From Alphaproteobacteria bacterium (GTDB lineage Bacteria > Pseudomonadota > Alphaproteobacteria > Geminicoccales > Geminicoccaceae): 64,000 bases of DNA. The stretch's first letter is position 1. Each line of letters begins with the position of its first letter. The notes beneath the pieces were generated by a model. The model saw only the letters and a list, made by a program, of their open reading frames with translations, was not told the origin of the DNA and did not search any database. Both the position numbers and the translations under genes were made by a program. Shown piece after piece: positions 40,048-48,964 of this stretch. The stretch spans positions 186,001 to 250,000 of the forward strand of contig JALSIM010000005.1 of NCBI GenBank assembly GCA_026990035.1, written 5' to 3'.

Positions 40048-41037
40048 CTACTGCTTCATGGTCGAATAGTAGTCCTCGACGACGAGCTCGCCGGCGATGA
40101 TGCGTTCCCGCGCCTCTTCGAGCCTGGCCCGCATCTCGGCGGTCAGCAGATCCTCGTTGCATTCGTCCACGGCGTAGTCGACGCCCTGCTCGGCGAGCCC
40201 GAGAGCCCGGGTTCCCGCCTGCCAGGTGCCGTCGCGCGCCGATGTGAAGGCCTTGTAGACGGCGACATCGACCCGCTTGAGCATCGAGGTGAGGACATGG
40301 CCGGGCTGGATGCAGTTCTGGTTGCTGTCCACGCCGATGGCGAGCTTGTCACGGTCGGCCGCCGCCTGCAGCACACCGAGTCCGGTGCCGCCGGCCGCCG
40401 CGTACACCACGTCGGCGCCGCGGTCGAACTGGCTGATGGCGAGCTCCGCCCCCTTGGCCGGATCGTTCCAGGCGGCCGGCGTGTTGCCGGTCATGTTGAC
40501 GAACAGCTCGGCATCCGGGTTCACGTATTCGATGCCCTGCTCGTAGCCGTAGGCGAAGTTGCGGATGAGGGGGATGTCCATGCCGCCGATGAAGCCCAGC
40601 TTGCCGGTCCCGGAGGCGAGGGCGGCGGCCATGCCGACGAGGAAGGAGCCTTCGTGCTCCTTGAACACCACCGACTGGATGTTGGGCTTCTCGACCACCG
40701 AATCGATGATCACGAACTTGGTGTCCGGATATTCGGCGGCCACCGCCTCGAGCGGGGTGGCGAAGGCGAACCCGACCGCCACCACCACATCGGCGCCCTT
40801 GCGGGCCATCCGGCGCAGGGCCTGGTCGCGCTGGGCCTCGTTGGTGACCTCGAACTCGAGATAGGCGATTCCGGTCTCCTTCCTGAATTTCTCCGCCCCG
40901 TTGTAGGCGGCCTCGTTGAAGGATTTGTCGAACTTGCCGCCCATGTCGAAAATGATGGCCGGCTTGAACTCCTGGGCCTGCAGACCGCCGGCGAACAGGA
41001 TCGCTCCGGCGAACAGAGCGGCGGTGATCCTCGGCAT
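40048..41037 (-). CDS. BMP-family periplasmic nucleoside-binding protein
   Basis: The 329-residue protein has a signal peptide ending near LQAQ (20-22), with no lipobox cysteine, so it is soluble periplasmic rather than a lipoprotein as in Gram-positive BmpA/PnrA. The BMP signature is clear: IIFDMGGKFDKSFNEAAYNGAEKF, GFAFATPLEAVAAEYPDTKFVIID, GKLGFIGGMDIPLIRNFAYGYEQGIEYVNPD, and ADVVYAAAGGTGLGVLQAA. Start ATG at 41037 follows GGGAGGG. It is the first gene of the leftward nucleoside uptake operon. Confidence 0.93.
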   Translation of the reverse strand: MPRITAALFAGAILFAGGLQAQEFKPAIIFDMGGKFDKSFNEAAYNGAEKFRKETGIAYLEFEVTNEAQRDQALRRMARKGADVVVAVGFAFATPLEAVAAEYPDTKFVIIDSVVEKPNIQSVVFKEHEGSFLVGMAAALASGTGKLGFIGGMDIPLIRNFAYGYEQGIEYVNPDAELFVNMTGNTPAAWNDPAKGAELAISQFDRGADVVYAAAGGTGLGVLQAAADRDKLAIGVDSNQNCIQPGHVLTSMLKRVDVAVYKAFTSARDGTWQAGTRALGLAEQGVDYAVDECNEDLLTAEMRARLEEARERIIAGELVVEDYYSTMKQ

Positions 41038-41130
41038 GATCCCTCCCGGATTGGTCGGTGGCGGAACTCTCCCCGGCCCCCACGGTACGGCCGCGGCGCA
41101 AAAAAGCAAAGGCTCGGCGACCCGCCCCGC

Positions 41131-41148
41131 CCTCCGCCACGGCGGAGG
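41131..41148. promoter_or_regulatory. Inverted repeat in divergent BMP/DUF2333 gap, possible operator
   Basis: CCTCCGCC and GGCGGAGG form a perfect eight-base inverted repeat around AC. It lies 94 bases before the BMP-protein start and 91 before the DUF2333 start. A run of six A (41099-41105 area) lies between it and the BMP gene. It could be an operator for nucleoside-responsive control or simply a hairpin. No regulator gene is next to it. Confidence 0.4.
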
Positions 41149-41238
41149 AGTGACGCCCCGGCCTTTCCGCCGCCGCCGTCACGCCCTAACTGTGGAGCGG
41201 CAGCGGAAGACAGCGTGCACAGGGGAGCGGACGGACGG

Positions 41239-42192
41239 ATGGCCCAGGCACAGGAGACCGAAGCGGGCGGCAGGCGCGGGCTCGGCAGGCGGATTCTCGC
41301 CCTGCCGCTGATCCTGCTGCTGCTGGTCTTTCTCTACTACGCCGTCGGCATGATGGTCGTTCACGAGATCGACGACGATCCCGATTTCGCCGCGACGGTG
41401 GAGGTGCCGCCGGGCGGCTCGGCGGCGGTGGCCCTGGCCGCCGCCCTGATCGAGCGCGAGGTCGATCGCAACCGCTGGGTGGGCAACGATCCGCTGTTCC
41501 TGCCCGGTGCCCTGCTCGACAACATGCCCGCCTATCAGTCGGGCATCATCTACGCGCTGTCGCGGTTCGCGATCGAGCTCACCGACGAACTCGCCCGGGT
41601 GCGCGGCTCGAGCCAGATCGACCCCGATGCCGACGCGGCCGCCGGACGTCTCAAGTATCCGGGTGACGTGTGGATCTTCGAATGGTCGACGACGCCGGTG
41701 CAGCCGAGTTCGGAAAGCCAGTACCGCAAGGCGATGGAAGCCCTGCGCCGCTACAACGAACGGCTGGCCGGCGGCCAGGCGGTGTTCGATCGCCGGACCG
41801 ACAATCTGCTGGCGACCCTCGACCGGATCGCCTCCGATCTCGGCTCCGCCTCGGCCCTGCTGGCGGAGCGCATCGACCTCGGCGGCCGCCGCTGGCTCGA
41901 TCTCGAGGCCGACGACGTGTTCTACGCCACCAAGGGGCGGCTCTACGCCTACTATCTCCTCCTCCAGGGGCTGGGGCGCGATTTCGCCGAGGTCATCAGG
42001 GAGCGCAATCTGGAGAAGGCCTGGGAGCAGATGCTCGACACCCTGCGGGACGCCTCCCTGCTGATGCCCTGGGTGGTCGCCAACGGCGATATGGACGGAC
42101 AGTTGCTGCCGAACCATCTTGCCGCCCAAGGGTTCCTTCTTCTGCGTGGACGAACGCAGTTGCGCGAGGTAACCAATATCCTGCTCAAATAG
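41239..42192 (+). CDS. DUF2333 family membrane-anchored protein
   Basis: The 317-residue product has one N-terminal membrane helix (about 22-42), then MVVHEIDDDPDF and a large periplasmic domain. Family blocks include EREVDRNRWVGNDPLFLPGALLDNMPAYQSGI, ELARVRGSSQIDPD, YNERLAGGQAVFDRRTDNLLATLDRIASDLGS and HLAAQGFLLLRGRTQLREVTNILLK. This matches DUF2333 closely; function is unknown. The ATG at 41239 is used; a GTG at 41215 is possible. It is divergent from the nucleoside operon and sits 39 bases before the nfuA-like gene. Confidence 0.88.
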   Translation: MAQAQETEAGGRRGLGRRILALPLILLLLVFLYYAVGMMVVHEIDDDPDFAATVEVPPGGSAAVALAAALIEREVDRNRWVGNDPLFLPGALLDNMPAYQSGIIYALSRFAIELTDELARVRGSSQIDPDADAAAGRLKYPGDVWIFEWSTTPVQPSSESQYRKAMEALRRYNERLAGGQAVFDRRTDNLLATLDRIASDLGSASALLAERIDLGGRRWLDLEADDVFYATKGRLYAYYLLLQGLGRDFAEVIRERNLEKAWEQMLDTLRDASLLMPWVVANGDMDGQLLPNHLAAQGFLLLRGRTQLREVTNILLK

Positions 42193-42231
42193 GGTGACCG
42201 ACCCGACCGGTCGCCCGCAGGGGGACGGATC

Positions 42232-42798
42232 ATGTTCATCCAGACCGAGCCGACGCCGAATCCGGCGACCCTCAAGTTCCTCCCGGGCAAGGACGTCTCG
42301 CCCGAGGCGACGCTCGATTTCACCGATCCCGAGGAGGCCGCGCGTCTGTCGCCGCTGGCCCGGCGCATCTTCGCGGTGGGCGGGATCGTCGGCGTCCATC
42401 TCGGGGGCGATTTCGTGAGCGTCACCAAATCCGAGGCCGAGGACTGGTATCTCCTCAAGCCGGCGGTCCTGGGCGCGATCATGGAGCACTATCTCTCCGG
42501 CGATCCGACGGTGGCGCCGGAAGCTCTCGAGCGGCACCGCGACGCCGAGGCCCGACCGGCCGAGGAAGACGCGACGGTGCGGGCGATCCGCGAGCTGATC
42601 GACACCCGGGTGCGGCCGGTGGTGGCGCGCGACGGCGGCGACATCGTCTTCCACGGCTTCGAGCGGGGCGTCGTCTATCTGCATCTGCGGGGTGCCTGTT
42701 CGGGCTGTCCCAGCGCCGTCGTCACCCTCAAGAACGGCATCGAGAACCTCCTCAAGTACTATGTGCCGGAGGTGGTCGAGGTGCGGGCCGTGTCCTGA
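42232..42798 (+). CDS. NfuA-like Fe-S cluster carrier (NifU C-terminal domain)
   Basis: The 188-residue protein has an N-terminal Nfu domain (FIQTEPTPNPATLKFLPGKDV) and a C-terminal NifU-like domain with the cluster-binding CSGCPSAVVTLKNGIENLL. It delivers 4Fe-4S clusters to target proteins in the cytosol. The architecture is that of mitochondrial NFU1 and alphaproteobacterial Nfu proteins. It starts at ATG 42232 after GGGGGA, and is followed 14 bases later by tsaB. Confidence 0.95.
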   Translation: MFIQTEPTPNPATLKFLPGKDVSPEATLDFTDPEEAARLSPLARRIFAVGGIVGVHLGGDFVSVTKSEAEDWYLLKPAVLGAIMEHYLSGDPTVAPEALERHRDAEARPAEEDATVRAIRELIDTRVRPVVARDGGDIVFHGFERGVVYLHLRGACSGCPSAVVTLKNGIENLLKYYVPEVVEVRAVS

Positions 42799-42812
42799 CG
42801 GGCGGAAGCCGA

Positions 42813-43499
42813 GTGGCCCTGCTCGCATTCGACTGTTCCTTGCGCCGGTTTTCGGCCGTTCTCCTCGATCGTCGGGGAGCCGAACTCGGGGCGTCGCGGC
42901 GCGGCGCCGGCGAATGGCGCGGCGAGGAGATCGTCGCCCTGCTGGACGAGCTTTGCCGGCGTCACGACCGCGACTGGAACGCTCTCGAGGCGTTGGCGGC
43001 GACGGTGGGTCCGGGCAGCTTCACCGGGGTGCGCACGGCGGTGGCGGTGGTCCGCGCCCTGGCCCTCGCCACCGGGCTGCCGGTCCATCCGGTGGGAACC
43101 CTCGAGGTGCTGGCGTCGAGCGTCCGGGAGCGGGCCGGTGACCGTCCCCTGACGGCGATCCTCCCCGGCAAGCGCGGCCATCTCTACTTCCAGCCGTTCG
43201 CTGCCGACGCCGTGCCGCTCGCTGCGCCGGCGTCGGTCGCCGCGGCCGAACTCCTGCCGCGGATCCCGGCCGCCGCCGTCGTGGTGACCCCCGAGCCGGA
43301 GCCGCTCGCGGCGCTCCTCGGCACCCGACACGAGATCCTCGAAGGGGCGCCGGATGCGCGGGCGGTGGCGCTGCTGGCCCGGCGCCGGCGGGCCGCCGGC
43401 GAACGCGGGCTCGCCGGTCACCGGATCGAACCGCTCTATCTGCGGGCCGCCGATGCCGATCCCCGTGCCGGCCGTCCGCTCGTCGCGCTCGCCGAGTGA
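42813..43499 (+). CDS. tsaB: tRNA t6A synthesis protein TsaB
   Basis: TsaB pairs with TsaD and TsaE to add threonylcarbamoyl to A37 of ANN-decoding tRNAs. The 228-residue protein has the ASKHA-fold start LLAFDCSLRRFSAVL and the hallmark TVGPGSFTGVRTAVAVVRALALATGLPVHPVGTLEVL. It begins with GTG at 42813. Its partner rimI follows, the usual pairing in bacteria. Confidence 0.94.
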   Translation: MALLAFDCSLRRFSAVLLDRRGAELGASRRGAGEWRGEEIVALLDELCRRHDRDWNALEALAATVGPGSFTGVRTAVAVVRALALATGLPVHPVGTLEVLASSVRERAGDRPLTAILPGKRGHLYFQPFAADAVPLAAPASVAAAELLPRIPAAAVVVTPEPEPLAALLGTRHEILEGAPDARAVALLARRRRAAGERGLAGHRIEPLYLRAADADPRAGRPLVALAE

Positions 43500-43502
43500 G
43501 CG

Positions 43503-44054
43503 ATGCTGGCACTCAACCGGCCGGGACAGGTCAGCATCAAGACGGTCGGCCCGTTCGACATCGGCCGGGTGGCGCGCCTCCACCGGAGCTGCTTCGCCGA
43601 GGGCTGGAGCCGCGGCGATCTCGCCCATCTCCTCGCGACCCCCGGCGGCTTCGGCCTCATCGCCCGCCTGTTCGACCGCAAGCTCGCGGGCATCGACGCC
43701 ATGCGCGGCGTCGGCTTCGCCATCTGCCGGGTGACGGGCAGCGAGAGCGAGCTGCTGTCGATCGGCGTCAGCCCCGCCTATCGCCGCCGCGGCATCGCCT
43801 GCAGCCTCCTGCGGGTGGCGATGGAACGCTGCCTCCTCGCCGGGGCCCGTTCGATGTTCCTCGAGGTGGCCACCGACAACGTTGCGGCGCAGAAACTCTA
43901 CGAGGCGCACGGCTTTCAGCGGGTCGGCCTGCGTCCCGACTACTATCAGCACGCCGACGGCAGCCGAAGCAACGCCTACACCATGCGCTGCGACCTCTAC
44001 CGGAGCTGCGGCACCGCCCCGGCCGTCGAGACAGGTCGAGACGAGACGCGTTAA
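43503..44054 (+). CDS. rimI: Ribosomal-protein-alanine N-acetyltransferase RimI-like
   Basis: The product is a 183-residue GNAT acetyltransferase: LLSIGVSPAYRRRGIACSLLRVAMERC holds the acetyl-CoA loop (RRRGIA), followed by MFLEVATDNVAAQKLYEAHGFQRVGLRPDYYQ, the RimI-type C-terminal block. It should acetylate the N-terminus of S18. A tandem 13-base duplication covers its stop codon, so the last residues (ETGRDETR) come from repeat sequence and may be recent. Confidence 0.88.
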   Translation: MLALNRPGQVSIKTVGPFDIGRVARLHRSCFAEGWSRGDLAHLLATPGGFGLIARLFDRKLAGIDAMRGVGFAICRVTGSESELLSIGVSPAYRRRGIACSLLRVAMERCLLAGARSMFLEVATDNVAAQKLYEAHGFQRVGLRPDYYQHADGSRSNAYTMRCDLYRSCGTAPAVETGRDETR

Positions 44055-44066
44055 CGAGACGCGTTA
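44041..44066. repeat. Tandem 13-bp direct repeat at the rimI stop
   Basis: ACGAGACGCGTTA occurs twice head to tail (44041-44053 and 44054-44066); the first copy supplies the rimI stop TAA. GAGAC also occurs twice just upstream, and GTCTC at 44071-44075 can pair with the last GAGAC (44056-44060) as a weak five-base hairpin between two convergent genes. Confidence 0.8.
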
Positions 44067-44073
44067 AATTGTC

Positions 44074-44355
44074 TCAGCGGCGCCGGCGAACCAGCAGTTC
44101 GTAGACGTCGCCCCCCACCGGATCGCAGGCGAGGATCTCCTGACCGTGGTCGAGCAGGGCCCGGGGCACGTTGTGCAGCGGTTCGCCCCGGCGCAGCCGG
44201 ACCCGCAGAACCTGGCCGATTTCCATGCTTTCGAGGCGCAGCTTGGTGCGCACGAAGGTCATGGGACAGACTTCGGCCGTAATATCGAGTTCGTGATCGA
44301 CGCTCACGGACCTGTTGTCCTGCTTTTCTTTTCCTGAAGGTGGCAGGCTTGCCAT
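44074..44355 (-). CDS. TusA/SirA-like sulfurtransferase-fold protein, CPM variant
   Basis: The core DITAEVCPMTFVRTKLRLESMEIGQVLRVRLRRGEPLHNVPRALLDHGQEIL is the TusA fold. The usual CPxP motif is CPMT, so the second proline is replaced. The active cysteine remains, so sulfur relay is possible, but substrate and partner are unknown. The start is unclear: ATG 44355 (93 residues), GTG 44307 (77 residues, closer to family length) or GTG 44385. It is convergent with rimI and divergent from mucR. Confidence 0.8.
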   Translation of the reverse strand: MASLPPSGKEKQDNRSVSVDHELDITAEVCPMTFVRTKLRLESMEIGQVLRVRLRRGEPLHNVPRALLDHGQEILACDPVGGDVYELLVRRRR

Positions 44356-44423
44356 TTCCAGTAAACTTCCTATGCTAGTCGCCACTCTGTTCCGAACAAA
44401 CGAGCCGAAGGACCAGACCTGTT

Positions 44424-44858
44424 ATGAGCGAGAGTGAAAAAATAAGCCAGAGCGAGCTGTTGTCCCTGACGACCGAAATCGTCGCCTCGCACGTTTCCAA
44501 CAACACGGTGGCCGTCAGCGACCTGCCGCAACTCATCGGCCTCGTCTATACGGCACTCGCTTCGCAGGGCAAGGAGGAGAAACCGGAGCCCCAGGAGAAG
44601 CCCGTCCCGGCGGTTCCGATCCGCAAGTCGGTGACCCCCGACTACATCGTCTGTCTCGAGGACGGCAAGAAGCTCAAGATGCTCAAGCGGCATCTCAAGA
44701 CCCATTACGACATGACGCCGGAAGAGTACCGCCGCAAATGGGGGCTGCCGGACGATTATCCCATGGTCGCCCCCAACTACGCCAAGCAGCGCAGCACGCT
44801 GGCCAAGAAGATCGGCCTCGGCAAGCAGCCGCGGGCGCGGGGACGGCGTCCGGTCTGA
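44424..44858 (+). CDS. mucR: MucR/Ros-family zinc-finger transcriptional regulator
   Basis: The product has 144 residues. The N-terminal half (LLSLTTEIVASHVSNNTVAVSDLPQLIGLVYTAL) mediates oligomerisation. The C-terminal half has the zinc-finger block SVTPDYIVCLEDGKKLKMLKRHLKTHYDMTPEEYRRKWGLPDDYPMVAPNYA, specific to MucR/Ros. Such proteins act as H-NS-like silencers of surface polysaccharide, motility and virulence genes in alphaproteobacteria and usually repress themselves. A clear terminator follows. Confidence 0.95.
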   Translation: MSESEKISQSELLSLTTEIVASHVSNNTVAVSDLPQLIGLVYTALASQGKEEKPEPQEKPVPAVPIRKSVTPDYIVCLEDGKKLKMLKRHLKTHYDMTPEEYRRKWGLPDDYPMVAPNYAKQRSTLAKKIGLGKQPRARGRRPV

Positions 44859-44887
44859 CCGCCGCCGTATCGGGATGCCGACCTCGC

Positions 44888-44915
44888 GGCGCGGCCGCCG
44901 GGCCGCGCCTTGTTT
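44888..44915 (+). terminator. Rho-independent terminator of mucR
   Basis: GGCGCGGCC (44888-44896) pairs perfectly with GGCCGCGCC (44901-44909) around GCCG, and TTGTTT follows. It lies 30 bases after the mucR stop. It is the cleanest intrinsic terminator in the window and marks mucR as a single-gene unit. Confidence 0.8.
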
Positions 44916-45133
44916 CGGTTCATCCGCCGATGTAGACTTCGATCGGCGTTCGCGAGTTCCACCTTCGCTGAAGGATGGCGCATGTGAGGATGTTCGCATC
45001 CGTCTTTCCCGGTTCCGGGAACGCCGGCGTCCCGGCGGCGGTTCCCGGAGAACCGGTGCGGCCCGACGGAACCTTGCGCGGCGCGCTTGAAACCGGCCGT
45101 GGTCTCCATATCTGAGCCGCCCGGAGACCGCCC
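44916..45133. other. Non-coding gap upstream of miaB
   Basis: No credible gene is seen on either strand. It contains an inverted repeat CGCCGAT/ATCGGCG (44925-44931 with 44942-44948) shortly after the mucR terminator, which could be a second hairpin or an operator. The miaB promoter should lie here, but no strong hexamer pair stands out. Confidence 0.4.
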
Positions 45134-46498
45134 GTGAACGAGCCCCGCCCAGGCGTGCGCAAGAAACTGTTCATCAAGACTTACGGCTGCCAGATGAACG
45201 TCTACGATTCCGATCGGATGGCGTCCATGCTGGCCCGCCACGGCTACGATCGCGTCGAGGATCCGGCCGCCGCCGATCTCGTGCTGCTCAATACCTGCCA
45301 CATCCGCGAGAAGGCCGCGGAGAAGGTCTATTCGGAGCTCGGCCGCCTGCGGCGCCTGCGCGAGCAGCGCCGCCGCGAGGGCGGCGACATGCTGCTCGCC
45401 GTCGCCGGCTGTGTCGCCCAGGCGGAAGGCGAGGCGGTGACCGAGCGTGCCCCCTTCGTCGACATCGTCGTCGGTCCCCAGGCCTACCACCGCCTGCCGG
45501 AGCTCCTGGCGCGGCGGGCCCGCAGCCGCGGCGGGGTCATCGACACGAGCTTTCCACGCGAGAGCAAGTTCGACGAACTGCCGCGCGAGGACGGGGAAAG
45601 CCCGGTGACGGCTTTTCTCACCGTGCAGGAGGGTTGCGACAAGTTCTGCACCTTCTGCGTCGTGCCCTACACCCGAGGTGCCGAGACCAGCCGCCCGGTC
45701 GCCGAGGTGCTCGCCGAAGCCCGCGATCTCGTGCGGCGCGGGGCGCGGGAGATCACCCTGCTCGGGCAAAACGTCAACGCCTATCATGGCGAAGGTCCGG
45801 GTGGTCGCGAATGGGGGCTCGGGCGTCTGATCCGCGAACTGGCCGGGATTCCGGGTCTCCTGCGGATCCGCTACACCACCTCCCACCCCCGCGACATGGA
45901 TGCCGAGCTGATCGCCGCCCACCGCGAGGTGCCGCAGCTCATGCCCTTCCTCCACCTGCCGGTGCAGTCCGGTTCCGACCGGGTGCTGCGGGCGATGAAC
46001 CGCCGTCACACGGTCGCCGACTACCGGCGGACCGTCGCCGCACTGCGCGAAGCCCGGCCGGACATCGCCCTGTCCTCGGACTTCATCGTCGGCTTCCCCG
46101 GCGAGGAGGAACGCGATTTCGCGGCCACCCTGGCGCTGGTCGAGGAGGTCGGCTTCGCCCAGGCCTACTCCTTCAAGTTCAGTCCCCGACCGGGGACCCC
46201 CGGGGCGGCGATGCCGGGTCAGGTGCGGGAGACGGTCAAGGCCGAGCGGCTCGCCCGGTTGCAGGCGCTGCTCGAGGAACAGACGCGCCGTTTCAACGCC
46301 GCCCAGCGGGGCCGCGAACTGCCGGTACTGCTCGAACGCCCGGGACGCCATCCGGGTCAACTTCTCGGCCGGACGCCCTATATGCAGAGCGTGCACCTCG
46401 AGGCACCGGAGCAGCGGATCGGCGATCTCGTCTCGGTCCGGATCACCGAGGCGCATACCCACAGCCTCGCCGGCCGGCTCCAGACGCGCAGCATGTGA
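45134..46498 (+). CDS. miaB: tRNA-2-methylthio-N6-dimethylallyladenosine synthase MiaB
   Basis: MiaB adds a methylthio group to i6A37 in tRNAs using two 4Fe-4S clusters. The 454-residue protein has the UPF0004 domain with cysteines in [20 protein letters not shown] and [10 protein letters not shown], the radical SAM motif [25 protein letters not shown], and a C-terminal TRAM domain (about 385-450). GTG start at 45134. It heads the miaB-phoH-ybeY-corC-lnt run, a conserved proteobacterial order. Confidence 0.97.
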   Translation: MNEPRPGVRKKLFIKTYGCQMNVYDSDRMASMLARHGYDRVEDPAAADLVLLNTCHIREKAAEKVYSELGRLRRLREQRRREGGDMLLAVAGCVAQAEGEAVTERAPFVDIVVGPQAYHRLPELLARRARSRGGVIDTSFPRESKFDELPREDGESPVTAFLTVQEGCDKFCTFCVVPYTRGAETSRPVAEVLAEARDLVRRGAREITLLGQNVNAYHGEGPGGREWGLGRLIRELAGIPGLLRIRYTTSHPRDMDAELIAAHREVPQLMPFLHLPVQSGSDRVLRAMNRRHTVADYRRTVAALREARPDIALSSDFIVGFPGEEERDFAATLALVEEVGFAQAYSFKFSPRPGTPGAAMPGQVRETVKAERLARLQALLEEQTRRFNAAQRGRELPVLLERPGRHPGQLLGRTPYMQSVHLEAPEQRIGDLVSVRITEAHTHSLAGRLQTRSM

Positions 46499-46517
46499 CA
46501 TCCAGGGAGATACGCCA

Positions 46518-47549
<1,032 letters not shown>

Positions 47550-47555
47550 ACGCAG

Positions 47556-48065
47556 ATGGAAAGCGACAGTAGCTGCACAATCGACCTCGCGATCGAGGAT
47601 CCCCGCTGGACACGGGAAGTCGCGGACATCGAAGCCTTCTGCCGCCATTGCCTGGCGACCGGCCTCGCCATCGCCGGACCGAACCTCCCCGTCGAGCTCG
47701 CCGTTCTCCTCACCTCCGATGCCCGGGTCCGGGAACTCAATGCCCGCTATCGCGGCCGGGACCGGGCGACCGACGTCCTTTCCTTCCCGACCCTGACGCC
47801 GGCCGAGCTCGAGACCGCCGGGCGCGCCCCCGCCCCCCTGCTGCTCGGCGACATTCTCCTCGCCTTCGAGACGGTGCGGGCGGATGCGCGCCGTGAAGGC
47901 AAGCCGCTGGCCGCCCATCTCGCCCATCTGCTGATCCACGGTCTGCTGCACCTGCTGGGCCACGATCACGAGCGGGAAGCGGAGGCGGCGGCCATGGAGG
48001 AGATGGAGCGCCGGGTGCTCGCCGCTCTCGGCCTGCCCGATCCTCATGCGGTGGCGGTGCGATGA
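47556..48065 (+). CDS. ybeY: Endoribonuclease YbeY
   Basis: YbeY is a metallo-endoribonuclease for 16S rRNA 3'-end maturation and ribosome quality control. The 169-residue protein has RGRDRATDVLSFP and the zinc motif HGLLHLLGHDH with H128, H132 and H138. It follows phoH and overlaps the corC-like gene by four bases, the standard trio. Confidence 0.96.
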   Translation: MESDSSCTIDLAIEDPRWTREVADIEAFCRHCLATGLAIAGPNLPVELAVLLTSDARVRELNARYRGRDRATDVLSFPTLTPAELETAGRAPAPLLLGDILLAFETVRADARREGKPLAAHLAHLLIHGLLHLLGHDHEREAEAAAMEEMERRVLAALGLPDPHAVAVR

Positions 48066-48964
48066 AGGCGGGACCCAGACGCGGCGAGAGCCAAGCGCCT
48101 TCCTTCATGGAAGGGCTGCTGCGGCGGATCCGCGAACTCACCGGTCGTGACGAGGAGGATGTGCGCGAAGCCCTCGAGGACATGATCGAGGAGGCGGAAT
48201 CGCGCGGCATCGGACGGTTGCCGCCGGAGGAGCGGACCCTGCTGCTCAACGCCGTCGCCTTCGGCGAGCTGCGGGTGGACGATGTGATGGTGCCCCGCGC
48301 CGACATCGAGGGGGTGGACGTGGAAGCCGGGCTCGCCGAGGTGATCGCCGCCATGCGGCGTTCCGGGCACAGCCGTCTCATCGTCTACCGCGGGACCCTG
48401 GACGAGGTGCTGGGCATCATCCACGTCAAGGATCTCCTGCCTTTCTGGGGCGACGGCAAGGCCTTCTCCCTGGCCGAGATCGTGCGTCCGGTGCTGGTCG
48501 TGCCCCCCTCGATGCGGGTCCTCGATCTGCTGCTGGAGATGCGCCGCAGCCATCAGCACGTGGCGATCGTCGTCGACGAGTTCGGCGGCACCGACGGACT
48601 CGTGACCATGGAGGACATCTGCGAGGAAATCGTCGGCGAACTGCAGGACGAGCACGAGCGGACGACACCACCGGTGCTGGTCGAGCGCCCGGACGGGACC
48701 GTCGAAGCCGACGCCCGGGTGGATCTCGAGGCGGTGGAGGAACATCTGGGGCTCCGGCTCCTCGACGAGGAGGAACGGGAGGACGTCGATACGCTGGGCG
48801 GACTCATCTACGCCCTGATCGATCGGATCCCGGAAAAGGGCGAGACGATCCCCCATCCGGCGGGCATCCTCTTCGAGATCCTGGACGCCGATCCGCGCCG
48901 GATCCGCAGGGTCCTGATCCATCGCCCACCCGCAGCCGGGTCACCAAAGGGAGAGCCGATGTGA
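48062..48964 (+). CDS. CorC/HlyC-family CBS-domain protein
   Basis: The 300-residue cytosolic protein lacks the DUF21 membrane domain. It has a CBS pair (VDDVMVPRADIEGVDVEAGLAEVIAAMRRSGHSRLIVYRGTLDEVLGIIHVKDLL and VPPSMRVLDLLLEMRRSHQHVAIVVDEFGGTDGLVTMEDICEEIVGEL) and a C-terminal transporter-associated domain. CorC relatives affect magnesium/cobalt efflux; its place before lnt is conserved, so a link to envelope or ribosome work is also possible. Confidence 0.92.
   Translation: MKAGPRRGESQAPSFMEGLLRRIRELTGRDEEDVREALEDMIEEAESRGIGRLPPEERTLLLNAVAFGELRVDDVMVPRADIEGVDVEAGLAEVIAAMRRSGHSRLIVYRGTLDEVLGIIHVKDLLPFWGDGKAFSLAEIVRPVLVVPPSMRVLDLLLEMRRSHQHVAIVVDEFGGTDGLVTMEDICEEIVGELQDEHERTTPPVLVERPDGTVEADARVDLEAVEEHLGLRLLDEEEREDVDTLGGLIYALIDRIPEKGETIPHPAGILFEILDADPRRIRRVLIHRPPAAGSPKGEPM

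Noticed and set aside
44875-45177. Small genes in the mucR-miaB gap
   Set aside because: Frames on both strands lack ribosome sites and recognisable protein character; the gap instead holds a terminator and an inverted repeat.
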